Source: Alphaproteobacteria bacterium
GTDB lineage: Bacteria > Pseudomonadota > Alphaproteobacteria > UBA828
Direction: 5' to 3'
Length of the DNA stretch: 17,060 nt
Assembly: GCA_029937205.1 (NCBI GenBank)
Contig: JAPYQV010000008.1
Location: forward strand, 1,827 to 18,886
Of this stretch, positions 1 through 8,078 are shown piece by piece (position 1 is the stretch's first letter; every line of letters begins with the position of its first letter). Below the pieces are notes generated by a model that was given only the letters and a program-made list of their open reading frames with translations, was not told the DNA's origin and searched no databases. The position numbers were made by a program, and so were the translations under genes.

Positions 1-135
1 GCCGTCCGAACGGTCGAGCGCCTCGGAAATCACCGGACTAAAGGCCGAGCGCACAAACGCCAAATCCATCTCGTTGCAGACCTGCTGCAAACCGCTTTGC
101 ACCACCGACAGCGTGACCGGATCGATGCCGCTCAC
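1..135 (-). CDS. hyuB: N-methylhydantoinase B / 5-oxoprolinase beta-type subunit HyuB, N-terminal part only
   Basis: Only the first 45 codons lie in the window; the gene continues past position 1. The translation begins VSGIDPVTLSVVQSGLQQVC and continues NEMDLAFVRSAFSPVISEALDRSDG. The DPVTLSVV opening, the NEM segment and the R-S-x-x-S-P-V-I-S-E segment are typical of HyuB-family N-termini. The GTG start overlaps the TGA stop of hyuA in a GTGA tetranucleotide, and an AAGGTG sequence just upstream inside hyuA can serve as ribosome binding site. HyuB partners HyuA in ATP-dependent opening of cyclic amides (hydantoins, 5-oxoproline, and lactams in the caprolactamase relatives); some relatives are carboxylases. 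The placement directly after hyuA supports a functional heterodimer. Whether the rest of the gene is intact cannot be seen. Confidence 0.88.
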   Translation of the reverse strand, partial: MSGIDPVTLSVVQSGLQQVCNEMDLAFVRSAFSPVISEALDRSDG

Positions 136-2168
136 GGCGTCACCTTGATGACCAGATTTCCGAGGCCGTCGAGCGAGACCTGATTACCGGGCTCGACGAC
201 GATGGTGCAATCCAACTGCTCGATGATGGCCGGACCGTCGAACGTGGCGTCGGCGGGCAAACGGTGACGCTGATATATGGGCGTCTCATGCGTCTTTCCC
301 GCGAACCAGACGAGGCGTTGTCCGCGTTGAGCATCCGCCAATGAGCCCCGATCTCCGCCATTCGCCAAGACCTCCAACGGCGCGCCCGGCCGCCTGCCGA
401 TCACGGCGGTGTGCAAGCTCACCAGCACGGCGCGTATTTCCGGCAGCTCGACATGGAAACGATCGAGATAGGCGGCTTCGAACGCCACTTGAAGCTCCGC
501 CACCGTCACGCCAGTGCCAGGAATGGCAACCGTGAGCAAATGAGTCTGGCCCTCGAACTGCATATCGGCGGAATGCAGGCAATCGATGGCGCTGACAGCC
601 ACGCCTTCACGTTCGATGGTTGCCCGGCCCTCCTCGATTTGGCTCTCCAAAATGGCCCACGCCTCGGCAATATCGAGAACCGAGAGCGGCGCGTTCAGGG
701 TATTCACATAATCATGCCGCATATCAGCGGTAATGCAGCCGATGGCATTGGTGATGCCGGGCCGCGCCGGAATGAGCACCCTCGGGATACTCAACTCGCG
801 CGCCAATGCGGCGGCATGCATCGGCCCGGCGCCACCAAATGCAAACAGGGTGAAATCACGCGGATCGTGGCCGCGCGCCAGCGTCACCATGCGAATCGCC
901 CCGGCCATGCGGTCATTGCCGATATCGATGATCGCCGCTGCCGCCTGCTCGAGGCCGAGGCCAAGCGGTTGGCATATCTCCCGCGTCACCGCCGCGCGCA
1001 CTTCTTGCAGTGGTGCTTCACCCGCCACACCGAGGAGACCCGCCGGGTCGAGGCGGCCGAGCAACAGATTGGCGTCGGTGATGGTCGGGCGCGTGCCGCC
1101 TCGGCCATAACAGATCGGCCCTGGCTCGGCGCCTGCGCTCTTGGGCCCGACCTGCAACATGCCGGCTTCGTTGACGAAGGCAATCGAGCCGCCGCCAGCA
1201 CCGATGGTATGCACATCGACCATCGGCACGTGGATCGGCATGGCGTATTCCAGTTCCATCTCCGACGTCACGTCCGGCACGCCGCCTTGCACCAGCCCGA
1301 CATCGCAACTGGTGCCGCCGGTATCGAACGTAATGAGATTTTCGATGCCGGTGGCGCGCGCCGTTGCCGCTGCCGCCATCACACCCGAGGCCGGGCCGGA
1401 CATCACCGTGTTGACCGCCGCCTCGGCAGCGATGCCGGACGAGACGCTGCCGCCATTGCCTTGCATCACGAGAAGGTCATAGCGGAAGCCGCCATCGGAG
1501 AGTTCGCGCCGCAAACGGTCAAGATAGCGCTGCAGCACCGGCTGCACGCAAGCGTTTACCGTGGCGGTCACGCCGCGCTCATATTCACGATATTCGGAGA
1601 GAATGGCATGGCCCGCCGTGATGTATCCGTTGGGCCAAATCTCTGCGGCGATTTGCACCGCGCGGCGCTCATGCGCCGGATTGCGGTAGCTGTGGAGAAA
1701 ATGCACGACGAGAGATTCGCAACCCCGTTCCTTCAAATTACGCACCGCTTCGCGCACCGCCGCCTCGTCGAGCGGCGTCAGGACATTGCCCTCGGCGTCC
1801 ATGCGTTCCGGCACTTCGAGGCGCAGCTCGCGCGGCACCAACGGGATAAACTTGCCGAGCAAGCCATAGGGCGTCGGTCGGGTGCGCCGGCCGAGCTCCA
1901 GCACGTCACGAAAGCCCCGGGTGGTGATCAGGCCGACCTTGCTGATCTTGCGCTCCAACAGCGCATTGGTGGTGGTTGTTGTGCCATGGCTGATATTGGC
2001 AACGCCGGAGAGTTCGACCCTGGCCTCGGCCAACACCGCCATGAAGCCCTCGGCCTGATTGTCCGGCGTGGTCGGCACCTTGGCGATGCGCACGTCGCCG
2101 CCCGGCTCCATATAGATGAGATCGGTGAAGGTGCCGCCGACATCGACGCCGATAATCGCGTCGCTCAC
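132..2168 (-). CDS. hyuA: N-methylhydantoinase A / 5-oxoprolinase alpha-type subunit HyuA
   Basis: A 678-residue protein of normal length for HyuA. The N-terminal Hydant_A_N domain starts with the phosphate-binding loop GVDVGGTFTD (residues 7-16). The actin-like/ASKHA core contains DTGGTSCDVG and IGAGGGSIA, and the C-terminal part ends with the usual GPAIIEQLDCTIVVEPG segment. The family uses ATP to activate an amide carbonyl for ring opening (N-methylhydantoin, 5-oxoproline, caprolactam) or for carboxylation (acetone and acetophenone carboxylases); here I infer a lactam or hydantoin-like ring. I chose the GTG at 2166-2168 because conserved sequence begins there (VSDAIIGVDVGG) and because it overlaps the upstream stop as GTGA. 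The reading frame stays open further upstream to 2282, but that part has no family similarity. No good Shine-Dalgarno precedes the GTG, so translation is probably coupled to the upstream gene. Confidence 0.93.
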   Translation of the reverse strand: MSDAIIGVDVGGTFTDLIYMEPGGDVRIAKVPTTPDNQAEGFMAVLAEARVELSGVANISHGTTTTTNALLERKISKVGLITTRGFRDVLELGRRTRPTPYGLLGKFIPLVPRELRLEVPERMDAEGNVLTPLDEAAVREAVRNLKERGCESLVVHFLHSYRNPAHERRAVQIAAEIWPNGYITAGHAILSEYREYERGVTATVNACVQPVLQRYLDRLRRELSDGGFRYDLLVMQGNGGSVSSGIAAEAAVNTVMSGPASGVMAAAATARATGIENLITFDTGGTSCDVGLVQGGVPDVTSEMELEYAMPIHVPMVDVHTIGAGGGSIAFVNEAGMLQVGPKSAGAEPGPICYGRGGTRPTITDANLLLGRLDPAGLLGVAGEAPLQEVRAAVTREICQPLGLGLEQAAAAIIDIGNDRMAGAIRMVTLARGHDPRDFTLFAFGGAGPMHAAALARELSIPRVLIPARPGITNAIGCITADMRHDYVNTLNAPLSVLDIAEAWAILESQIEEGRATIEREGVAVSAIDCLHSADMQFEGQTHLLTVAIPGTGVTVAELQVAFEAAYLDRFHVELPEIRAVLVSLHTAVIGRRPGAPLEVLANGGDRGSLADAQRGQRLVWFAGKTHETPIYQRHRLPADATFDGPAIIEQLDCTIVVEPGNQVSLDGLGNLVIKVTP

Positions 2169-3034
2169 GTGGTGCCCGCCGCCGCCGATAGCCGTACATC
2201 GGCGCCAGCAAACTTCAGGTGACCCTGAAGCGATAGGTAGGCACTGAAAATAAGCCCGCGCGCCTGCAACGCGTGGGCGCATGCCAAGCCGGCAAAGAGC
2301 GCCCGGTCTATGGCGTCGGACGGCAACTCGCCCACCTTCACCGTCACCGGAAGATCGCCAAGATCGCTATCATTGAAAAGTGAGTTTGCCGGCGCGCGCT
2401 CGATCCGTTCATGATCCACATCGACCGCATTGGCAATCAGCGTCGCCGCCACATCTGCTTGAGCGGCACACTCAGCCAGCACGGTCACCGCATCGGCGAT
2501 GCCGAGAGAGTGGGAACGCCCGCGCCAGCCCGAGGTCGCAAGGCCGCGCACCGGCATGTCATATGTCAGTCTGACACGGGCATCCAGTTCGGGCGCATCG
2601 GCATCGTCGACAATGCCGGCATCGAAAGATTGGCCGCGCGCCAAGTGAAAGGCGATATCGCCGCCATTGTTCACGTAGACCCGCGCGAGATCGCGCCCGG
2701 CGGTGAGCGCTGCCAGCACGTCATCGGCGACCGCACCCGCCACCGCCGCCATAGGGGTGACGAAGACGCTCCGGTGCGGCCACACCGCGCTTCCCATGCG
2801 TCGCGCCACGGCGCCGTTCAGAAGCGGGCGCGCCGCACCTGTCGGAGCGCGCAAGCGCGGCAGTTCCGCTACCAGTTCTTCCAGAATCGTGGCGAAGCGC
2901 TTTCCGGCCTGCGAATAGGCGGCATTAACTTCCGCCGTGCCACCTTCGGCCAGGGCGATGATATCGATAGGGCCATGATGGAGATGCAGCCGCCGGCCAT
3001 CGCCGAGCAGCGCGACCTGTGCTTCGCCCGTCAC
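2165..3034 (-). CDS. UPF0280 family protein (ApbE-like fold, function unknown)
   Basis: A 289-residue protein matching the UPF0280 family, which is distantly related to the FAD:protein FMN transferase ApbE. Recognisable segments are PMAAVAGAVADDV (94-106), VNNGGDIAF (121-129) and RGLATSGWRGRSHSLGIADA (163-182), which correspond to the ApbE-type glycine-rich pocket and the ATSG loop. The family has no established reaction. The GTG at 3032-3034 overlaps the stop of the reductase-like gene (GTGA), and its own stop overlaps the hyuA start in the same way. The frame is open to 3424 upstream, but that extension is antisense-like low-complexity sequence inside the neighbouring gene. The position between a putative ring reductase and a ring hydrolase suggests a part in the same pathway: a ring-modifying enzyme, or a flavin-transfer or maturation factor. 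No signal peptide is visible, unlike periplasmic ApbE. Confidence 0.85.
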   Translation of the reverse strand: MTGEAQVALLGDGRRLHLHHGPIDIIALAEGGTAEVNAAYSQAGKRFATILEELVAELPRLRAPTGAARPLLNGAVARRMGSAVWPHRSVFVTPMAAVAGAVADDVLAALTAGRDLARVYVNNGGDIAFHLARGQSFDAGIVDDADAPELDARVRLTYDMPVRGLATSGWRGRSHSLGIADAVTVLAECAAQADVAATLIANAVDVDHERIERAPANSLFNDSDLGDLPVTVKVGELPSDAIDRALFAGLACAHALQARGLIFSAYLSLQGHLKFAGADVRLSAAAGTT

Positions 3035-4479
3035 GCGCCCGAGCCCACCGGCCAGGGGTTGGCGTCGTTCCAGGCATCGACGCGCAGCTTGCCGTCCGCA
3101 CCCGGCACCTGATCGAGCCCGATGATGGCGTCCATATGGCCGCCAAGCGCGGCATAATCGCTCCGCGTCAGGCTGAATTCGATCGGCGCCACGAGTGCCG
3201 GCGTCGGCACATAGCCGAACGAATTTTTCGGCATGCGTGTAACATCGACCATCAGTGTGATGCCGCCGCCAGGCCAGATATAGACCGGCGCGCCGCCGCA
3301 GGTGACCCGCGTCAATGCCTCCTTGACCGATCTGGTAAGCCGCACCGGATTCTCGGTCACACCGGCGCGCAGGCTGCCGCCGGCGCCGGCCATGAACAGC
3401 ACGGTCGAGAGCGCCGGCTCGCAATTCTCGGCAATGCGCGCCACCACCTTTTCGATCTCGCTTGGCATCTCGGCCGGCACCGGTATCAGATCATCGTCCA
3501 GCACATACCAGGCCGCATCCTCACCGGTGGTCGAGACCATATGGAGACGCAGGCCCGGCCAGGCCTTTTTCGGATCGATGCGTTCGATGATTTGCAAGGG
3601 ATCGTCCACGTCCGTTCCGCCCCAGCCCGAGCCGTGTCCGGCGACCTGGAAATAGCGCCCTGGCGTCGAGCGCCGCCCGCGCACGCGGATGCCAGCCGGT
3701 GGAATGTCGAGAAAGCGCCCGGCCTGATGTTCGCTCATGACGCCGGTAATATGATCGTCGACCACGATCACCTCGTCGGCATGGCCGAACCATTGCTTGG
3801 CAAACATGCCCATGGCAGCGGAGCCGCAGCCGACGCGCATGCGCGCCTCCTGCTCGCCATCGACAATCGGCGCCTTACCGGCCTGCACCACAAAGGTCGA
3901 GCCGTCATCGACAGTAAGCTCCACCGCCTCGCCATTGCACATGGCCAAGAGCGCCTCGCAGGTAACCGTTCCCTCGCGTTTCGAGCCGCCGGTAAAGTGG
4001 CGCACGCCGCCGAGAGACAGCATCTGCGAGCCATATTCCGCCGTCGTCACATGGCCGATCGGCTCGCCCTGGCAACGCACCGCGGCTTCCTCCGGCCCTA
4101 AATAGCGATCCGTATCGACCTTCACCTTGACGCCGCAATAGCTGAAAATGCCTTCCGAGACGACGGTCACCATATCGACGCCATCCACCTCGGCGGAAAC
4201 TATAAAGGGCGCCGGTTTATAATCCGGGTAGGTGGTGCCGGAACCGAAACCGGTGACAAAACTCTCTTCCGGCTTCAGCATCTCGCCCGACCAGCTGTCG
4301 CTGCCCTCCATAAAGGGCACCAGTTTGTCGGAGCGGCTAGCCACCAATAGCGGATCGAGGCGGACGAGTTTGCCATCCACATTGGCGTAGCGGTCGCAAG
4401 CGCCGACCTTGCCTTGGCGAATACGGCACAGCACCGGACAGGCATCGCAGCGGATGACGTCGCCGGTGTTCTCAGCCAC
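3031..4479 (-). CDS. 6-hydroxynicotinate reductase-like Fe-S oxidoreductase
   Basis: A 482-residue cytoplasmic protein. The N-terminus holds a four-cysteine iron-sulfur motif, C11-x2-C14-P-x2-C18-x9-C28, in the sequence IRCDACPVLCRIRQGKVGAC. Further cysteines stand at 115, 136, 174, 181 and 218, and glycine-rich stretches follow at GCGSAAMGMF and HGSGWGG. From overall sequence I recognise the family annotated as 6-hydroxynicotinate reductase (Hnr), the ferredoxin-dependent enzyme of Eubacterium barkeri that reduces 6-hydroxynicotinate to 6-oxo-1,4,5,6-tetrahydronicotinate. That identification is from memory, and the true substrate here is unproven. The start is a GTG with an AAGGA ribosome binding site 8 bases upstream; the gene overlaps the end of the molybdenum-subunit gene by 8 bases. 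The Mo hydroxylase upstream could supply the hydroxylated N-heterocycle it would reduce. The electron donor is not encoded in the window. Confidence 0.72.
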   Translation of the reverse strand: MAENTGDVIRCDACPVLCRIRQGKVGACDRYANVDGKLVRLDPLLVASRSDKLVPFMEGSDSWSGEMLKPEESFVTGFGSGTTYPDYKPAPFIVSAEVDGVDMVTVVSEGIFSYCGVKVKVDTDRYLGPEEAAVRCQGEPIGHVTTAEYGSQMLSLGGVRHFTGGSKREGTVTCEALLAMCNGEAVELTVDDGSTFVVQAGKAPIVDGEQEARMRVGCGSAAMGMFAKQWFGHADEVIVVDDHITGVMSEHQAGRFLDIPPAGIRVRGRRSTPGRYFQVAGHGSGWGGTDVDDPLQIIERIDPKKAWPGLRLHMVSTTGEDAAWYVLDDDLIPVPAEMPSEIEKVVARIAENCEPALSTVLFMAGAGGSLRAGVTENPVRLTRSVKEALTRVTCGGAPVYIWPGGGITLMVDVTRMPKNSFGYVPTPALVAPIEFSLTRSDYAALGGHMDAIIGLDQVPGADGKLRVDAWNDANPWPVGSGA

Positions 4480-7210
4480 TGTCTTGTTCCTTAGCTAAGA
4501 TCGCCGCACGCAGCCGATGAGGTAGGGCCGGTGCTTGGGTCAGGCGAACGCCTGTGGCATGGCGGATGGCACCGAAAATGGCCGGCGCAGTCGGGATCAA
4601 GCCTGGCTCGCCGACGCCCTTGGCGCCATAGGGGCCGAGCGGCTCCTCTTCCTCTACCACCAGCACTTCGATTTCCGGAATGTCGCCGATGGTCGGTATG
4701 AGGTAATCGTGCAGATTGTCGCTCCGCCCCGGCACATATTCTTCCATCAGCGCCAGACCAAGCCCTTGCGCAATGCCGCCTTCAACCTGCCCTTCGACCT
4801 GGATCGGATTGATGGCGCGTCCCACATCGTGGGCGGCGATGATTTTCTGCACTTTGGTGGTGCCAAGCTCCATATCCACTTCGACGACCGCCACCTGCGC
4901 GGCGAACCCATAAGTGGCATAGGGCGAGCCCTGGCCGTTCTCATCCAACGGCACGGTCGGCGGATCGAACGTTCCCACGCCTTCTAGAACGGCACCGTCG
5001 CTGCCGGCAGGCAGGGTCGCAAGGTCGATTTGGTGACACTCGCCGCCATCGCGCACGCTCAACACACCGCCCGTCAGCTCGATCTCGGAATCCGAGCCGG
5101 CATTGGCGTGGCGCAATATTTTCTGGCGCAAATCCTCGCCGGCCAACTGCGCCGCCTTGCCGGATACGAATGTCTGGCGCGAGGCCGAAGTTTTGCCCGC
5201 ATCCGCCGTCAAATCCGTATCGCCGACAATTTGTTCAAGCTGCGCCACCGGCAGGCCGAGCCCGTCGGCGCAGATTTGCGCCATGATGGTGGTCGAGCCC
5301 TGGCCGATATCGACCGCGCCGTTATAGAGCAGCAACTTGCCAACGCCATCGAGCGTGACCCTCATGGTCGAGGGATTGCTGAGCGCGGTGTTGCCGATGC
5401 CGTACCACATGCAGCCGATGCCGACACCTCTGCGGCGCTGGTCGGCATCCGAGTTGAATGCCGCCACTTCTTCCAGCGCAACGCGCCAGCGCGGCTCGAG
5501 CAACTCAAGGCACGGCGCCAAGCCGGCGCTCGCTTCTAGCACCTGCCCTGTACCCGTCGCCTGTCCCGGCCGGAGCGCATTGGTGAGGCGGATTTGCAGC
5601 CGGTCCAGGCCGAGACTTTCTGCCAAATCATCGAGCATGGTTTCATGGGCGATTGCCGCCTGCGGCACGCCGAAGCCACGAAACGCACCGCACGACGGGC
5701 CATTGGTCAATACCGCGCGGCCGCTGGTCGCCACATGGGGCACATGATAGGGGCCCATGGCATGCACCGGCACCCGCTCGGCCACGGTCGGCCCCCACGA
5801 GGCATAGGCGCCGGTGTTGACATCGGCATGAAATTTAACCGCCTGCAAACGGCCCTCGGCGTCACAGCCGAAGCGCGCTTGCATAAAAGCCGGATGGCGC
5901 TTGGTGGTGCACATCATGCTTTCGGGGCGGGTATAGATGGCGGCGACCGGCCGCTTTGTCAGCCACGCCGCGATGGCGATCAGCGGCTGTACCGAAAGGT
6001 CGAGCTTGCCGCCGAAACCGCCGCCGCAGGCGGTCGGGATGATGCGCACATCTTGCCGCGCCAGCTTCAACACATCGGCCACTTCATCGCGGTCCATCAT
6101 CGGCGTTTGCGTCGAGACGTGCACTTCGATGCGCTCGCCGACACGTCGCGCCCATCCCGCCTCGGGCTCGATATAAGCGTGCTCCACATAGGCCGTTTCG
6201 AACGCGCCCTCGGCGATGGCGGCACAGCTTTCGAACGCCGCCTCAGCATCGCCCTTCTTGACCCGGCCCTCGGCCAAAATATTGCCGGGCCGGTCATGGT
6301 GCAGTTGAAAGGCACCCGGCGCCGTTGCCGCCGCAATATCGAGCATGGCCTCCAGTGGTTCATAGGTGATCGGCGGGTCCGCATCGCGCACAGCGTCAAT
6401 CGCGCCGCGCTCGCCCAGCAGCGCCACCACGCCCTCGCCGCGCATACGCACCATGTTTTCGGCAAGAACCGGCTGATCCTTGAGCCCCGGCATAATGGCA
6501 TAGCGGTTTTCCGGCGCGTCCGCCGCCGTCAACACGCGCGTTATGCCGGGATGGGCGGCAACGAAGGCGTCCATATCGCCTAAGCTGAAACGCGCAAAAG
6601 CGTGCGGTGAGCGCACCACGCGAAGCCACAGCGCGTCCGCAGGGATTGCGTCGGCGCCAAAGGATTCTTCGCCGTTCAACTTGGCCACGCCGTCCACCTT
6701 GGCCAGGCGCGCGCCGACCGCTGCGCCCGCTTCGGGAGTCACCGCTGTATCCGCGCCGGCGAAATCGAGCACGGCATCGATGATTTTGCGATAGCCGGTG
6801 CAGCGGCAGAGCACGCCGCCGAGCGCATCCTTCACTTGCGTCTCGTTGGGGTTCGCCACCCGCGCCAACAGATCGCTCGCCGCCATCAGCATGCCCGGCG
6901 TACAGATGCCGCACTGGGCCGCGCCGTGGCGCTGAAAGGCCGCTTGCAACTTGTGCAAGCCCGCCCCCTTGGCGAGTCCCTCGACGCTCTCGACCGCGCA
7001 CCCTTCAACTTGCGCCAGCGATACCATGCAGGCGCAGACCTGCTCGCCGTCTAGCAACACGGTACAGGCGCCGCAATCGCCGGCATTGCAGCCGATTTTG
7101 GTGCCCATCAGACCGAGATCGTCACGCAGCACATCCGAGAGGCGCTTGACGCCGGGCGCACCCACCGCGACGTCACGGCCATTGACGGTGAATTGAACCG
7201 CGGCATTCAT
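4472..7210 (-). CDS. Molybdenum hydroxylase, fused [2Fe-2S] and molybdopterin-binding subunit (xanthine dehydrogenase family)
   Basis: A 912-residue fusion. Residues 1-150 are the small iron-sulfur subunit: plant-type [2Fe-2S] cysteines C41, C46, C49 and C59 or C61, then the second cluster in QCGICTPG (C100, C103) and LCRCTGY (C135, C137). Residues about 165-912 are the molybdopterin subunit, with ACGGGFGGKLD (394-404), CGAFRGFG (507-514), DIGQGS (634-639) and the catalytic-glutamate motif GVGEPG (E868). Such enzymes hydroxylate a carbon of an N-heterocycle or aldehyde with water as oxygen source. The best start is the ATG at 7208-7210, which overlaps the FAD-subunit stop as ATGA; an earlier in-frame start at 7237 would add only nine unconserved residues. 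The layout (Fe-S and Mo fused, FAD separate) resembles Mop-type aldehyde oxidoreductase plus an FAD subunit. Substrate is not determined; nicotinate or a related ring is inferred from neighbours. Confidence 0.92.
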   Translation of the reverse strand: MNAAVQFTVNGRDVAVGAPGVKRLSDVLRDDLGLMGTKIGCNAGDCGACTVLLDGEQVCACMVSLAQVEGCAVESVEGLAKGAGLHKLQAAFQRHGAAQCGICTPGMLMAASDLLARVANPNETQVKDALGGVLCRCTGYRKIIDAVLDFAGADTAVTPEAGAAVGARLAKVDGVAKLNGEESFGADAIPADALWLRVVRSPHAFARFSLGDMDAFVAAHPGITRVLTAADAPENRYAIMPGLKDQPVLAENMVRMRGEGVVALLGERGAIDAVRDADPPITYEPLEAMLDIAAATAPGAFQLHHDRPGNILAEGRVKKGDAEAAFESCAAIAEGAFETAYVEHAYIEPEAGWARRVGERIEVHVSTQTPMMDRDEVADVLKLARQDVRIIPTACGGGFGGKLDLSVQPLIAIAAWLTKRPVAAIYTRPESMMCTTKRHPAFMQARFGCDAEGRLQAVKFHADVNTGAYASWGPTVAERVPVHAMGPYHVPHVATSGRAVLTNGPSCGAFRGFGVPQAAIAHETMLDDLAESLGLDRLQIRLTNALRPGQATGTGQVLEASAGLAPCLELLEPRWRVALEEVAAFNSDADQRRRGVGIGCMWYGIGNTALSNPSTMRVTLDGVGKLLLYNGAVDIGQGSTTIMAQICADGLGLPVAQLEQIVGDTDLTADAGKTSASRQTFVSGKAAQLAGEDLRQKILRHANAGSDSEIELTGGVLSVRDGGECHQIDLATLPAGSDGAVLEGVGTFDPPTVPLDENGQGSPYATYGFAAQVAVVEVDMELGTTKVQKIIAAHDVGRAINPIQVEGQVEGGIAQGLGLALMEEYVPGRSDNLHDYLIPTIGDIPEIEVLVVEEEEPLGPYGAKGVGEPGLIPTAPAIFGAIRHATGVRLTQAPALPHRLRAAILAKEQDSG

Positions 7211-8052
7211 GCCCGCGCGCCCAATTCGCTCAAACAACGCCGCATCAGGGTCAAAGCGGCGTCACGGCGATAGTCAGCCGAGCCGCGCAGATCGTCGAGC
7301 GGCGCCAAGGGTGCGAGATGCGCCGCAACGGCAATGTCTCCAAGCGCGCTGCCGCACGCCTTTCCCATTAACGCCGCTTCCAGGGCCGGCAGGCGGCAGG
7401 CGACCTCCGAACAGGCACCCGCGGAGAGGCGCGCCGCGCTTACCCTGCCGCTCTCATCAATTTCCAAATTCGCCGACACCATGACAATCGAGATCACCAG
7501 ATATTTGCGCGCGCCCAATTTCAGAAAATGTCCGGCTGCGCGCGGCTGGCTCGGCTTGGGGATGGTCAAGGCAGTGAGGAGTTGGTCCGATTGCAGCGCC
7601 GTTTTGCGCGCGCCCTGTAGAAAATCTCCGAGCGCTATATTTTGACTTCCTGTGGCCGAGGAAATTTCCACCGACGCATCCAAACTGAGAAGCGGCGGCA
7701 CGCCATCGGCGGCGGGCGAGGCGTTGCACAGATTGCCGCCAAGCGTCCCCCTGTTCTGGATTTGCACACCGCCCACTTCACGCGATGCCAGCTTGAGCCC
7801 ATCGAACATGGCTGGCAGATCGGCGCGGATAATATCGCTCCAGGTGGTAAGCGCACCGAGGCGCCAATGATCGGCATGCTCCTCAATGCCGCGTAGACCC
7901 CGCACGGCACTAATATCGAGCACGTCTTCCTGCGGCGTCCGGCCCACTCGCGCGGGATAAAAATCGGTGCCGCCCGCGAGCACGCTAAACGGCGCGCTCT
8001 TTAACGCATCCAGCGCCATTTCCAGCGATTCGGGGCGTAAATAATCAGCCAT
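7207..8052 (-). CDS. Molybdenum hydroxylase FAD-binding subunit (CoxM/XdhB type)
   Basis: A 281-residue protein of the FAD_binding_5 / CO-dehydrogenase-flavin C-terminal family. The two diagnostic FAD loops are present: VLAGGTD (24-30) and NRGTLGGNLCNASPAAD (100-116). The C-terminal half has the LSAGACSEVACRLPALEAAL pattern. It passes electrons from the Fe-S/Mo subunit to an acceptor (NAD+ or a quinone-linked carrier; this cannot be told from sequence). I chose the ATG at 8050-8052 because GGGAG lies 5 bases upstream and the conserved sequence starts at MADYLRPESL; an in-frame GTG at 8074-8076 would place the start upstream of that ribosome binding site. It is the first gene of the operon, directly downstream of the promoter and palindrome at 8079-8107, and its stop overlaps the next start (ATGA). 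Confidence 0.92.
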   Translation of the reverse strand: MADYLRPESLEMALDALKSAPFSVLAGGTDFYPARVGRTPQEDVLDISAVRGLRGIEEHADHWRLGALTTWSDIIRADLPAMFDGLKLASREVGGVQIQNRGTLGGNLCNASPAADGVPPLLSLDASVEISSATGSQNIALGDFLQGARKTALQSDQLLTALTIPKPSQPRAAGHFLKLGARKYLVISIVMVSANLEIDESGRVSAARLSAGACSEVACRLPALEAALMGKACGSALGDIAVAAHLAPLAPLDDLRGSADYRRDAALTLMRRCLSELGARA

Positions 8053-8057
8053 TTCCA

Positions 8058-8062
8058 CTCCC
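8058..8062 (-). promoter_or_regulatory. Ribosome binding site of the FAD-subunit gene
   Basis: GGGAG stands 5 bases before the ATG at 8052 and decides the start of the first operon gene in favour of MADYL over the upstream GTG. Confidence 0.7.
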
Positions 8063-8078
8063 GGTGAAGGCGGCACAA

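Noticed and set aside
411..2222. Long open frame of about 600 codons on the plus strand opposite hyuA
   Set aside because: It is rich in His, Arg and Ala with no domain, lies fully antisense to a clear HyuA gene, and such antisense frames are common in GC-rich DNA.
2169..2282. 38-codon N-terminal extension of HyuA
   Set aside because: Conserved HyuA sequence begins at the GTG at 2168; the extension lies inside the UPF0280 gene and shows no similarity to the family.
3035..3424. N-terminal extension of the UPF0280 protein by 130 codons
   Set aside because: The extension overlaps the reductase gene, is Arg-rich without conservation, and the GTG at 3034 gives a normal-length family member with a coupled start.
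3019..4101. Open frame of 360 codons on the plus strand opposite the reductase-like gene
   Set aside because: Low-complexity His/Arg-rich translation without family features, shadowed by the conserved minus-strand gene.
3031..4479. Radical-SAM enzyme reading of the CxxCPxxC motif in the reductase-like protein
   Set aside because: The spacing is not the CxxxCxxC of radical-SAM enzymes and no TIM-barrel SAM-binding motifs follow.
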